NCBI GenBank assembly: GCA_937898675.1 | Contig: CALEJB010000053.1 | Span: 1 to 64,000, forward strand | Length of the DNA: 64,000 nucleotides | Direction of reading: 5' to 3' | Source: an uncultured Prevotellaceae bacterium | Lineage (GTDB): Bacteria; Bacteroidota; Bacteroidia; Bacteroidales; Muribaculaceae | Shown here: positions 26,674 through 35,133 of the stretch, piece after piece | Position numbering within the stretch: the stretch's first letter is position 1 | How the letters are laid out: every line of letters starts with the position of its first letter | Made by a program: the position numbers and the translations under genes | The notes under the pieces: model-generated | Database searches by the model: none | What the model saw: the letters and a program-made list of their open reading frames with translations, nothing else | What the model was told of the DNA's origin: nothing

Positions 26674-27177
26674 ATGAGCGAAATATACTTTGCCGGAGGC
26701 TGCTTTTGGGGCACCGAGCATTTTTTCAAGAAGATTAACGGCGTGACCGAGACCGAAGTGGGATATGCCAACGGACATACCGAGAACCCGACATACAAGG
26801 AGGTGTGCACCGACACGACGGGATTTGCCGAGACGGTGCGCATCGTCTATGACCCGCAGGTCGTCAGCCTGCAATTCCTGACCCAAATGTACTTCAAGGC
26901 CATTGACCCGACAAGCGTCAACCAGCAGGGCGAGGACAAGGGCACCCAGTACCGCACGGGGATTTATTACACCGACGAGGCCGATGTTGCCTCCATCGGG
27001 GAGGTATATGACAGCGTGCAAGCCGAATTGGGCGAGCCGCTTGCCGTACAATTACTGCCATTGGAAAATTTTTATCCTGCCGAGGATTACCACCAGGATT
27101 ATCTGGACAAAAATCCTGAGGGATACTGCCATTTGCCCCTGGAACTGTTCGAGTTCGCCCAAAAAGCCAACCGATAA
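26674..27177 (+). CDS. msrA: Peptide-methionine (S)-S-oxide reductase MsrA
   Basis: A 167-residue enzyme that reduces methionine-S-sulfoxide in oxidised proteins. The catalytic motif GCFWGTEHFF (active Cys at about residue 10) is at the N-terminus, followed by YANGHTENPTYKEVC and the conserved DPTSVNQQGEDKGTQYRTGIY. No MsrB domain is fused and no C-terminal resolving Cys is seen; the C-terminus is HLPLELFEFAQKANR. Cytosolic. It has its own promoter and converges on the ATP-grasp gene. Confidence 0.95.
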   Translation: MSEIYFAGGCFWGTEHFFKKINGVTETEVGYANGHTENPTYKEVCTDTTGFAETVRIVYDPQVVSLQFLTQMYFKAIDPTSVNQQGEDKGTQYRTGIYYTDEADVASIGEVYDSVQAELGEPLAVQLLPLENFYPAEDYHQDYLDKNPEGYCHLPLELFEFAQKANR

Positions 27178-27201
27178 GCGCGACGAGGGCATCAACCTTG
27201 A

Positions 27202-28263
27202 TTAAACGAGAAATGCCGTGTAGCCGGCGGGTGGCGTCAGTGGCTCGCCTGCCGCGTCGCGGCCGCCAATGACGAACATTCCGCGCTTTCCATGCGACTC
27301 CCCGAGCGCCGCTGTGACCATGCCCATCGTCATGCGCAAGTTCACCTCCACACAAGGATTAATGCACAAGTCACCGCTGCCATCACGATAAAGCATCATG
27401 TCGATGCCCAATGGACCGCTATAATGCGGCGCCACCACCTCATCAAGGGCGGCAAGCAACCGGTTAACCACTTGGTCAAAATCAGGAAATTGCCGAAGCA
27501 GAGCATGATGCAACTCCTCGCGCGGCGCAACCATCCCCTCACCAAACTGACTGTGGAAATCGCTGCGAAACACCGAATAACCCGTCAAGACAGTTTTCCC
27601 GTCACGGCACTCACACTCGACGGCAAAATCCTGTACACGGTTCAGCCCCACCTCGCACAGCAAAGAGCCCTGCCGACGCAATGCGCCTTCAATCCAACGC
27701 AGGGCATGATGGTCAGCCGACGGGTCTATCACGCGATAGACACCCTTGCCGCTGCCCGACCAGGGCATCTTGAGATAGCAGCCAGGATGCTGATGTGCAA
27801 AAGCAATAACTTCTTCATAATCCATTAATTCCAACGGAATCGGCAAGGATTCATCGCCCAATCGCTTGAGCAATTCGATAGTAAGGCGGCGATGGGACAA
27901 TCGCCTCACCCACTCCATTTCATCCATCGACGGCAAAGCGCACTCATCAACGCCCGCCTGAACGAGCCGATAGCGCAATGCAGCGTCCCAGCCCCACGGG
28001 TGAATGCGGCAATCCCCGAGGGTTGAAATTTGGCTAAAGGAAACGGGGGTCACCTCCAGACCCACCTCTGCCAGCCAGCGGGCATCGGCCGACACATCAC
28101 AATCATCGGGCACAGCGACAACCGCTCCTGCTGGCGCCAGCCAAGCGGGCAGCAACCGCATGTCGCGCCGAAACCGACGAACAAACGGCGGCGCGGTGTA
28201 ACTGTGGCTGCCATGCGCCAGCGCCAAGTCGTGTTCCGGATTGAAGAGATAGACTTCGGTCAT
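27202..28263 (-). CDS. ATP-grasp-like protein of unknown function
   Basis: A 353-residue cytosolic protein. The N-terminal MTEVYLFNPEHDLALAHGS and SQISTLGDCRIHPWGWD are a Bacteroidales-type conserved start. The C-terminal two thirds look like an ATP-grasp fold: YLKMPWSGSGKGVYRV resembles the glycine-rich nucleotide loop and GPLGIDMMLY...NPCVEVNLRMTMG the metal-binding Asp/Glu/Asn block. Such enzymes join a carboxylate to an amine or thiol. The substrate is unknown. It is last in the operon with TIGR04076, engB and a GH2 gene, 25 bases after the latter. Confidence 0.75.
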   Translation of the reverse strand: MTEVYLFNPEHDLALAHGSHSYTAPPFVRRFRRDMRLLPAWLAPAGAVVAVPDDCDVSADARWLAEVGLEVTPVSFSQISTLGDCRIHPWGWDAALRYRLVQAGVDECALPSMDEMEWVRRLSHRRLTIELLKRLGDESLPIPLELMDYEEVIAFAHQHPGCYLKMPWSGSGKGVYRVIDPSADHHALRWIEGALRRQGSLLCEVGLNRVQDFAVECECRDGKTVLTGYSVFRSDFHSQFGEGMVAPREELHHALLRQFPDFDQVVNRLLAALDEVVAPHYSGPLGIDMMLYRDGSGDLCINPCVEVNLRMTMGMVTAALGESHGKRGMFVIGGRDAAGEPLTPPAGYTAFLV

Positions 28264-28288
28264 GCCTTTGCGACGGGCAAGGTATCAA

Positions 28289-30700
28289 TTATTTCACATT
28301 GATTTTCACGCTGGATTTCATTCCCGTAGCAGTGTCCTTGGCTGTCAAGGTCATCACACCGGGTTGCTTGCCGGCTTGGCATATGACCACGAGTTGGCCA
28401 TGGAAAAGGTGCATCGCGTGTTGCGTGAACGGCTCGAGTGACGTGGCATCGCCATTGCATGCGGCACGGAAAGCACCGGCTCCAGTGACCGTAAATTCCA
28501 ATTTGTCGGCGGCATGGGGACACAACGTGCCATGCTTGTCCACCAAGCTAACCGTTACATAGGCAAGGTCCTTGCCATCGGCAACAATCGTTGACCGTTC
28601 TGGTTCAAGGAGCAAACGCTTGGGCGAGCCTGCAGTCTTGACAATCTTCTGTCCTGCTTGTTGGCCCCGCTCGTCATAGACCACCACTTTGAGTTCACCA
28701 GGCTCATACTTCACATCGCGCCAACGCAGGCGGTAACGGTCCAAGCGTGCCGTGTCGCTCCTGGCAATGCGGCCCTGGCTCTTGCCGTTTACAAACAATT
28801 CGGCCGATGGATAATCGGTATAGCAATAAACTGGGGTAACCATGCCCTCACGGCCGGGCCAAGTCCAGTGCGGCACGAGGTGAATGGTGTGCTCCTGGTT
28901 GTTCCAATGGCTGCGATAGAGCCAGTAGCGGTCCTTGGGCAGGCCCGCAAGGTCACAGATGCCAAAGTAACTGCTTCGCGAGGGCCAGTATTCGTCATAG
29001 GGTGTGGGTTCACCCAGATAGTCATAGCCAGTCCAAACAAACTCGCCTATGGTCCAGTCGTTGTCGTCCTGCATCTTCCAATCGTCGTCGGGCAGATTAC
29101 TCCACCAGCAATATTCGACATCATATCCCGAGCACTGGCCGTCGGCTGTGGCCTTGTTGATCGCGCAAGTGTCAGGGAAATGGTAGCAGCCGCGCGTGCT
29201 AACGGTCGATGCCGTCTCGCTGCCCAACAGGAAGCCTTGCGGCAGGCGCTCTATCATCTCGCCATAACGGTGCACGCGGTAGTTATATCCCGGCACATCG
29301 GCAACCTGGGCAAACCCGCTCCAGATAGTGCCGTCGGGATTGTCCATGCCGCAAGTGACCTTGCGGCTCGGGTCGAGCGAGTGGCACAACTCAGTCAGTT
29401 GACGGTAGCGCAGCGCGCCCTCGGGTTTCCACTGCTCAGGAATCTCGTTGCCGACGCTCCACATGATAATGCTGGGATGATTGCGGTGGTTGAGCACCAA
29501 GTTGGTAATGTCTTGCTGCCACCATTCATCCCACAGGCGGGCGTAGCCGTTACGGACCTTAGGTTCGCGCCAGCCGTCAAAACTCTCTGCCATCACCATC
29601 ATGCCGAGGCTGTCGCAGACCTCCATCTGCATCGTGGACGGCATATTGTGGCTCGTGCGGATGGCATCGGCTCCCATTTGCTTCATCATCTCGATTTGAC
29701 GGATGAGCGCGGTCTTGTTAACCGCAGCGCCAAGGGGCCCGAGGTCGTGATGCAAGCACACGCCCTTGATTTTGCGCGTCACGCCATTGAGCTGGAAACC
29801 GTTCTCGCGCGAAAACGAGACGGTGCGAATGCCGACACGGGTGCACTGGCGGTCAATTTCACGTCCATCCTGTTTGAGCACAGCGGTAAGATTGTATAAA
29901 TCAGGCGACTCGGGAGACCACAAGGCAGGATTTTCAATAGTCAAGCGCATCGCAAAGCATCCCAAGCCGTCGGGGCGCGTGCGCTGGCTGGCGACGGTAA
30001 TGCCCGACTTATCGGTCAGTTCAATGTCAAGTTCATAATCTTCGGCGACATTTGCCTGTTCATCAAGGCAATGCTCGACCTGCAAAACAGCCTTGCCGTC
30101 GGCGATGCTCAGCGTGTGGGCAAACAAGCCCCATGTGGCAAGCGCGTTGCACTGCCGCGTCATCACCAGCTTCACGGGGCGGTAAATGCCGGCGCCGGGA
30201 TACCAGCGATTGCTTTCCTCAAGATTCTCGAGATGGACTTCGAGGCTATTGGCCGAGCCATCGGCGTGGATATAGGGCGTTGCATCAACAATAAAGGCAT
30301 TGTAACCATAAGCCCAATGACCTGCTTGATGGCCGTTGACATAGACATAGGCGTCGGCCATGGCTCCATCAAACAGCAATTGGGCGCGATGATAGCCTTG
30401 AGGCACAGCGAACGACGTCTTGTAATAGCCCTTGCCAATCCAGGGCAAGGCACCCGAGCGTCCCGACTTCTCGGTAGCGACGTTCTCACCGTTTTCCTTG
30501 ATGGCGACGACTTGCAAGTCCCACTTTTTGTCAAACGGCCCATCGATTGCCCAGTCATGCGGAACCGAAACAGCCTGCCAGACGCTTTGGTCGCGCGAGA
30601 ACTGCCAATTCTCCTCCAGCGCCACCTCTCGGTGGCTTTGGGCCATTGCATTGAGGGTCGCCAACACCATCACCAAGGCGATAACCGTTGTCCTGTACAT
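28289..30700 (-). CDS. Glycoside hydrolase family 2 (beta-galactosidase-like)
   Basis: An 803-residue secreted enzyme. I chose the ATG at 30700 because a signal peptide follows (MYRTTVIALVMVLATLNAMAQ) and it falls 16 bases after the engB stop. Order: sugar-binding jelly roll (about 25-190), immunoglobulin-like domain (200-310), TIM barrel (310-600), then DUF4982-like and further Ig domains. The acid/base Glu is about residue 419 in WSVGNEIPEQW; the nucleophile Glu is about 495 in LLGSETAS. Activity is probably beta-galactosidase but other GH2 specificities are possible. No sus genes adjoin it; it sits oddly behind engB. Confidence 0.9.
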   Translation of the reverse strand: MYRTTVIALVMVLATLNAMAQSHREVALEENWQFSRDQSVWQAVSVPHDWAIDGPFDKKWDLQVVAIKENGENVATEKSGRSGALPWIGKGYYKTSFAVPQGYHRAQLLFDGAMADAYVYVNGHQAGHWAYGYNAFIVDATPYIHADGSANSLEVHLENLEESNRWYPGAGIYRPVKLVMTRQCNALATWGLFAHTLSIADGKAVLQVEHCLDEQANVAEDYELDIELTDKSGITVASQRTRPDGLGCFAMRLTIENPALWSPESPDLYNLTAVLKQDGREIDRQCTRVGIRTVSFSRENGFQLNGVTRKIKGVCLHHDLGPLGAAVNKTALIRQIEMMKQMGADAIRTSHNMPSTMQMEVCDSLGMMVMAESFDGWREPKVRNGYARLWDEWWQQDITNLVLNHRNHPSIIMWSVGNEIPEQWKPEGALRYRQLTELCHSLDPSRKVTCGMDNPDGTIWSGFAQVADVPGYNYRVHRYGEMIERLPQGFLLGSETASTVSTRGCYHFPDTCAINKATADGQCSGYDVEYCWWSNLPDDDWKMQDDNDWTIGEFVWTGYDYLGEPTPYDEYWPSRSSYFGICDLAGLPKDRYWLYRSHWNNQEHTIHLVPHWTWPGREGMVTPVYCYTDYPSAELFVNGKSQGRIARSDTARLDRYRLRWRDVKYEPGELKVVVYDERGQQAGQKIVKTAGSPKRLLLEPERSTIVADGKDLAYVTVSLVDKHGTLCPHAADKLEFTVTGAGAFRAACNGDATSLEPFTQHAMHLFHGQLVVICQAGKQPGVMTLTAKDTATGMKSSVKINVK

Positions 30701-30716
30701 GCCTGCGTTCAAATTT

Positions 30717-31322
30717 TCAATTCTCCTTGAGTTGACGGTTGATGCTGTCGATGTATCCAAGCACGTCGTCACGGCCGCGAGCGTCCTCGCTCGAAGTCAT
30801 GAAAATGGGGGGCAGTTCCTCCCAAGTCTTGCGGAGGACCTTTTTGTACTCCTCGACGGCGGCGGGGCCTGCAACACGGCCCAGCTTGTCCATCTTGGTA
30901 AACACGATGGAAAACGGCACGGCGTTCTCGCCCAGCCACTGCATGAACTCCAAGTCGATGGTCTGAGGCTTGATGCGGCTGTCCACCAGCACAAACAGGT
31001 TGGTCATCTGTTCACGGTTGAGAACATAGCCTTGAATCATGCGGCGCAACTGCTCGCGGCTCTCCTTGCTGCGCTTGGCATAGCCATAGCCCGGCAGGTC
31101 CACAATGTACCACTCGCCATTGATGAGAAAATGGTTGATGAGCATCGTCTTGCCAGGGGTAGCGCTGGTCTTGGCCAACGACTTGCGGCCCGTGAGCATG
31201 TTGATGAGCGACGACTTGCCCACATTGCTGCGGCCGATAAAGGCATATTCAGGCAATGCCGTGTCGGGGCACTTGGCCACGTCGCTGTTACTGATTTGAA
31301 ATTCGGCGGACTTGATTTTCAT
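30717..31322 (-). CDS. engB: Ribosome biogenesis GTPase EngB (YsxC/YihA)
   Basis: A 201-residue essential-type GTPase for late 50S subunit assembly. G1 loop GRSNVGKSS at about residues 30-38, G2 Thr in KTSATPGKT, G3 VDLPGYGYA, G4 FTKMDKL and G5 MTSSEDARG are all visible. The ATG at 31322 (MKIKSAEFQIS) matches the family start; an earlier ATG at 31364 would run back into the preceding gene. It is second in a minus operon, 25 bases after the TIGR04076 gene and 16 bases before the GH2 gene. Confidence 0.95.
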   Translation of the reverse strand: MKIKSAEFQISNSDVAKCPDTALPEYAFIGRSNVGKSSLINMLTGRKSLAKTSATPGKTMLINHFLINGEWYIVDLPGYGYAKRSKESREQLRRMIQGYVLNREQMTNLFVLVDSRIKPQTIDLEFMQWLGENAVPFSIVFTKMDKLGRVAGPAAVEEYKKVLRKTWEELPPIFMTSSEDARGRDDVLGYIDSINRQLKEN

Positions 31323-31347
31323 CGTTACTATCTGATTATAATTGGTT

Positions 31348-31674
31348 TCACTTAATGACTTCAATGTAAAATGACACAGGACGGAAGCCGTCGTTGCACG
31401 ATATCATGGCGCTCATGGGATTCTGCATCCAGCCATCGTAAAAGTTGCCCTCGCCACGGGCGAGCGACTCGACAAAGGGACGCATGGCCTCCCATGCGCT
31501 GGGACACAACTCGGGCGGGCGCTGCGCGTTCACCGATTCAAAGGCCTGCCCGATGCAGACGTCGCAGGCATGCTCGATGGGGTTCTCGTACTGTTCCATC
31601 AATTCACGATAAACGGTCTGGCGCACGGCCGTGATGCGCACCCGGTTGAGTGCGGTGGTTTGCTTGCTTTTCAT
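31348..31674 (-). CDS. TIGR04076 family protein
   Basis: A protein of up to 108 residues matching TIGR04076: VRITAVRQTVY at the start, CDVCIGQAFE in the middle, the conserved CPSAWEAMRPFVESLARGE, and the end MISCNDGFRPVSFYIE. The function of the family is unknown; conserved Cys residues hint at metal or redox chemistry. The ATG at 31674 sits only 6 bases after the -7 box, so the message would be almost leaderless; a GTG at 31641 (before RITAVRQT) would match family lengths better and leave a normal leader. It leads the engB-GH2-ATP-grasp operon. Confidence 0.8.
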   Translation of the reverse strand: MKSKQTTALNRVRITAVRQTVYRELMEQYENPIEHACDVCIGQAFESVNAQRPPELCPSAWEAMRPFVESLARGEGNFYDGWMQNPMSAMISCNDGFRPVSFYIEVIK

Positions 31675-31679
31675 GCCCA

Positions 31680-31687
31680 CAAAGTTA
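31680..31687 (-). promoter_or_regulatory. -7 box of the TIGR04076-engB operon
   Basis: TAACTTTG on the minus strand matches TAnnTTTG. It lies immediately before the ATG at 31674, raising the question of a leaderless message or a later GTG start. Confidence 0.55.
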
Positions 31688-31692
31688 CGACA

Positions 31693-31734
31693 AAAAATCG
31701 AGACGGGGAAACCTTCAATCAGGCGCCCCGTCTC
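31693..31734 (-). terminator. Terminator of the SusCD operon
   Basis: On the minus strand GAGACGGGG and CCCCGTCTC form a 9-bp stem (31700-31708 with 31726-31734), then GATTTTTTG. It lies about 55 bases after the dockerin-protein stop at 31788. Confidence 0.8.
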
Positions 31735-31787
31735 TGAGATAGTATGTGTTAAGAAACTGTAGTTATTTCTTGGCAAGTATCATCTTC

Positions 31788-33647
31788 TTACTTGAGGATG
31801 ATGTCGATAACAGCGTTAACGTCGGCAATGTTAACCTCACCGTCACCGTTCACGTCGCCAACGGCATCGAAAGTGCCGGAGAGGATCATGTCGATAACAG
31901 CGTTAACGTCGGCGATGTTAACCTCACCGTCACCGTTCACGTCGCCAACCAGGCCAGCGGGCTTGTCACCCTGCATGAACTTGTAGTCGATGTAAGCGCC
32001 GGGAATCTCGAAGCGAACAACAGCCTCGCGGTAGTTTACGCCAGCGGGCAGAGCCTCGGCGGTAACCAGAGCGTTAACCAGACCGCTGAATTCACCTTCT
32101 TCCTCACCGTCTTCGAGCTCAATGTTCAGCCACTCGGGAACGTCGTCACCGTTGCAGGAGAGGTACCAGCCGTCATCGACACTGGGAACCGAAGAGAAGA
32201 ACTCAATGCTGCGAGTCTTAACGGGTGCGCCAGTCTCGTCGATGCCAAAGTTCTTCTCCATAACGCCACCCTCTACAGGGAAGGTGTACTCGCCATCCTC
32301 GGCAGTGTAGTTGAAGGTCATGAAGGGATTCTCGGTGGTGATGAAGATGGACAGACCGGTCATCATCTGGCCGCTGGTGAAGAAGTTGTTCAGGCCGCGC
32401 CATACATACTGGTCAACGCCGCCCTCGCTGTTCTTGCTAGCAAACTTCATGTAAGCCAACTCACCATAGCCCTCGTCAACAGCATCATCGCTGCTGATGA
32501 GTGCCGAGAAGTTAGCCAGGTTCTCCATACCGGGATCGTTGTAACCGTCGATGCAGATCATGATAGCGTCCTCGATGGTCGGGGTCACCTCATACTCAAG
32601 GCCATCCTCCTCACCATAAAGGGTGAAAGCAACAACGCCGCCGGCAACCTCATCGGTCTCGGGGGTAACAGTTGCCTTACCGTAAGCAATCAGTTCACCG
32701 GGCTCCTCGGGAAGAATAACCTCGTCTTCTTCCATGTAGTCCTGGATCTCATCAAGCTTGTAAACCTTACAGGTCATCTCAACAGGAGCAGTAACAGTGA
32801 GCTCGGTGGTGTAGAGCAGAACTTGCTTGAGCATGTAGGGGTGGGTGGGCTTCTCAAAAGCCTGGGCAATACCGTTCAGGGCATAGGTGCAGGAAGCAGT
32901 GCTCAAGGAGCCGTTCTTGCCAAACCAGTAGCCGTCACCGCTGTCGGTGCCGTCCAGAGCCTGTGCACCGCTGTAGTAGGTGAACATGTACTCCGTGTCG
33001 CCATTGCGGCCATGAGAGGTCATCGTCTTGCTCGAGAGCATGAGGTCGTCATAACCGAGCATCTGAAGCATGTTGTCGCAAGCGAGAACCTGCGAAGCAA
33101 CACCGTCGGCACCCATCTGGTAGCTGTTGTTCGGGGTGTTAACATAGAGGACGGGTACATCGTCATACTCCCAGCCGTAGGTAACTGAAAGTTCGGGGAG
33201 GTCCTCATCTTCGGGAGTCATGTAAAGCAGCGAGGCGCGCTCACCGGTCTCCTCGTCATAACCAAACAAGAAATAGTCCCAGAAACGGATGTCTGAAGCG
33301 TTGCCGTCATAGTAGGGCTGATAGGTGTACTCGCAGAAGGGCTTCATTACCATGAAAGGCATGCTGTAGCCGCCGATGTACTCACCCTGGTCAAACACGA
33401 AGGAGCCAGCAAAAGCACCTGCGGGACGACGATAGTAGGGCTCCATGTCGGGGGCCTTCTTGGGGGCCTTCTTGACAACGGGAGCACCAGGAGTGCGCAT
33501 GTCCATAGACTGCTTCACCATCGAAGGTTTCTCAACAGAAATCTTCTGATTAACTGTTGCACGAGCAGCGCTCGAGCGAGCAACGAGTTGTGCATTGGCA
33601 CCAACTGCCAGCATTGCAGCAACTGCTAAAAGTAAAATCTTTTTCAT
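31788..33647 (-). CDS. Secreted protein with BACON-like region and dockerin-like tail
   Basis: A 619-residue exported protein: signal peptide 1-19 ending VGANAQ, a basic linker (VVKKAPKKAPD), then a large domain of unknown type (about 70-450) rich in Tyr, Asp and Gly. Residues about 460-560 are BACON-like (WYLSCNGDDVPEWLNIELED, VNYREAVVRFEIP). The last 55 residues hold two dockerin-like calcium loops, GDVNGDGEVNIADVNAVID twice, ending IILK. It is the last gene behind susC, susD, metallopeptidase and DUF4302 genes, separated from them by a strong hairpin and a possible own promoter (TATATTTA at 33664-33671). Probably a surface ligand-binding protein; this is inference. Confidence 0.8.
   Translation of the reverse strand: MKKILLLAVAAMLAVGANAQLVARSSAARATVNQKISVEKPSMVKQSMDMRTPGAPVVKKAPKKAPDMEPYYRRPAGAFAGSFVFDQGEYIGGYSMPFMVMKPFCEYTYQPYYDGNASDIRFWDYFLFGYDEETGERASLLYMTPEDEDLPELSVTYGWEYDDVPVLYVNTPNNSYQMGADGVASQVLACDNMLQMLGYDDLMLSSKTMTSHGRNGDTEYMFTYYSGAQALDGTDSGDGYWFGKNGSLSTASCTYALNGIAQAFEKPTHPYMLKQVLLYTTELTVTAPVEMTCKVYKLDEIQDYMEEDEVILPEEPGELIAYGKATVTPETDEVAGGVVAFTLYGEEDGLEYEVTPTIEDAIMICIDGYNDPGMENLANFSALISSDDAVDEGYGELAYMKFASKNSEGGVDQYVWRGLNNFFTSGQMMTGLSIFITTENPFMTFNYTAEDGEYTFPVEGGVMEKNFGIDETGAPVKTRSIEFFSSVPSVDDGWYLSCNGDDVPEWLNIELEDGEEEGEFSGLVNALVTAEALPAGVNYREAVVRFEIPGAYIDYKFMQGDKPAGLVGDVNGDGEVNIADVNAVIDMILSGTFDAVGDVNGDGEVNIADVNAVIDIILK
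31795..31949 (-). repeat. Two near-identical 68-bp repeats encoding the dockerin loops
   Basis: The stretch 31795-31862 recurs at 31882-31949 (87-bp period) with only two base differences that I can count. Identity at DNA level, including third codon positions, points to recent duplication or conversion. Confidence 0.85.
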
Positions 33648-33698
33648 AATGAAATTTGTTTGATAAATATAACTAAAAATAATTGTATTCCATAGACA

Positions 33699-33737
33699 GA
33701 CAGTCGAGGGGCATCGGGGCCGATGCCCCCGACTGTC
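33699..33737 (-). terminator. Intercistronic stem-loop before the dockerin protein gene
   Basis: A stem of 8 + 10 bp with one bulged A (33699-33717 with 33720-33737) just after the DUF4302 stop. On the minus strand no T-run follows, so it may be a partial terminator or an RNA-stability element rather than a full stop. Confidence 0.5.
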
Positions 33738-33751
33738 AAAATCGATTTACA

Positions 33752-35104
33752 TTACAGCGCCCAAATCATGTAGTTGGCAGCGTTGCCGCTCTCGGCAAAC
33801 TTCATGACAATGGGAGCAAGCAGCGAAGTCGTGCTTGCGTCAAAGGTGCTTGAAGCGACAGCATCGATGAATGACTTCATGGACGGGCATCTCGACACGA
33901 AGGTCTTGGCTGCCGCGTCACCCTCGGCCTCGAAGTTGAACCTAACCTGAGTATCGCTCAATGCATCCATAGTGAAATAGAATGTGGGGTTGTACTTGGT
34001 TGAACTCTTCTTGATGTTGAATGCGAAGGTGTAAACGTTCTTGTTAAAGTCATAGGCAATGGTGGCGCCGCTGAGGGTGGACTTGTTGTAAGTCTTGAGC
34101 TCGGAAGCCAGGTCGGCAGCATACTGTGCGTAGGCTCCACCCAGGGTTGCAATGTCTATCTTCCATGTGAGCGACGTGTTGGCCAAGACGGTGGTCAACG
34201 GGTCGGCGGTCATCGTCGTCGCGTTGTCGTCACGGCAGAGCAGCGAGCCGTCCGGCTGACGGATGAAGTTCTGAATCGTGTAAGCCTCGGTGATGCCATC
34301 CAGCGTCACGGGGTTCATGAACGACAGGCCATCGTGGGTGATGATGACGTTGTACTCAACGTGCGTCGAGATTTCGTCCTGGTCCTCGCGATACATGGAC
34401 AGGATGCTTGTTGCGCCGTTCTTGACAACATAGCGCACACCATTCGGCAGGTTGATGTAAACCTGGGGAATCTTGGCATTGAAGAACGAGTCGGCCATAG
34501 CGACAACCTCGTGCATGTAAACGTCGTCGTCAACATCGGCGGCAACGCGGGTCATGATCATGTTCAGGCCATACTTCTTGCCGGTGACATAAAGGGTGTC
34601 GTTGGAGTACTTCATCAAGTCGAACTCATAGTCGCCCTCGTGGCCGTAACCGGTCTCGTCGTCATCCTCGTCACTCATGCTGGGGATGTCCTCGGGATCA
34701 GCAAACAGGTGGAAAATGCTGTTGAAACTATTGAAACTGAGCACGGGGCCATTGTCGGTGATAACGTCCCACAGCGAGGTCTGGCTGCCATAGACGGGAG
34801 CACCTGCGGTGCTGGCGCCAATGGCGTAGCCGATCCACTTGTTCATGCCCGAGATGGTAACCGAGCCATCCTTCTTGAAGGTCATCAGATAAACGTAGCC
34901 CGGTTCATTGGCATTGGCATAATATTCCATCTGCCACTTGCCGCCATTGCTGGTGAGGATATCGATATACTCGGCCCTGGCCTTGTCGGTGCGTGCCACG
35001 GCATCCTCGTCAAAGATTTCGTCAACCTCGTTTTTGCACGAACCCAGCGAGAGGGACGTGAGCGCAACGAGCGCCAACATAGCAATATTTAAAAACTTCT
35101 TCAT
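33752..35104 (-). CDS. DUF4302 family lipoprotein
   Basis: A 450-residue surface or periplasmic lipoprotein: signal and lipobox LSLGSC at about residue 23. DUF4302 features follow: DKARAEYIDILTSNGGKWQM near the start, YVYLMTFKKDGSVTISG, and GPVLSFNSFNSIFHLFADP. The C-terminal third has beta strands and ends in SGNAANYMIWAL. The family is found beside SusCD and zinc-metallopeptidase genes in Bacteroidetes and is presumed to bind the ligand of that system; function unproven. It follows the metallopeptidase gene after 29 bases. Confidence 0.85.
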   Translation of the reverse strand: MKKFLNIAMLALVALTSLSLGSCKNEVDEIFDEDAVARTDKARAEYIDILTSNGGKWQMEYYANANEPGYVYLMTFKKDGSVTISGMNKWIGYAIGASTAGAPVYGSQTSLWDVITDNGPVLSFNSFNSIFHLFADPEDIPSMSDEDDDETGYGHEGDYEFDLMKYSNDTLYVTGKKYGLNMIMTRVAADVDDDVYMHEVVAMADSFFNAKIPQVYINLPNGVRYVVKNGATSILSMYREDQDEISTHVEYNVIITHDGLSFMNPVTLDGITEAYTIQNFIRQPDGSLLCRDDNATTMTADPLTTVLANTSLTWKIDIATLGGAYAQYAADLASELKTYNKSTLSGATIAYDFNKNVYTFAFNIKKSSTKYNPTFYFTMDALSDTQVRFNFEAEGDAAAKTFVSRCPSMKSFIDAVASSTFDASTTSLLAPIVMKFAESGNAANYMIWAL

Positions 35105-35133
35105 ATTATTTTCATCAAGTTAAAGGTGAATCA

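Noticed and set aside
31795..31949. Short repeats considered as a CRISPR-like or mobile repeat
   Set aside because: Only two copies, inside a coding frame and explained by duplicated calcium loops.
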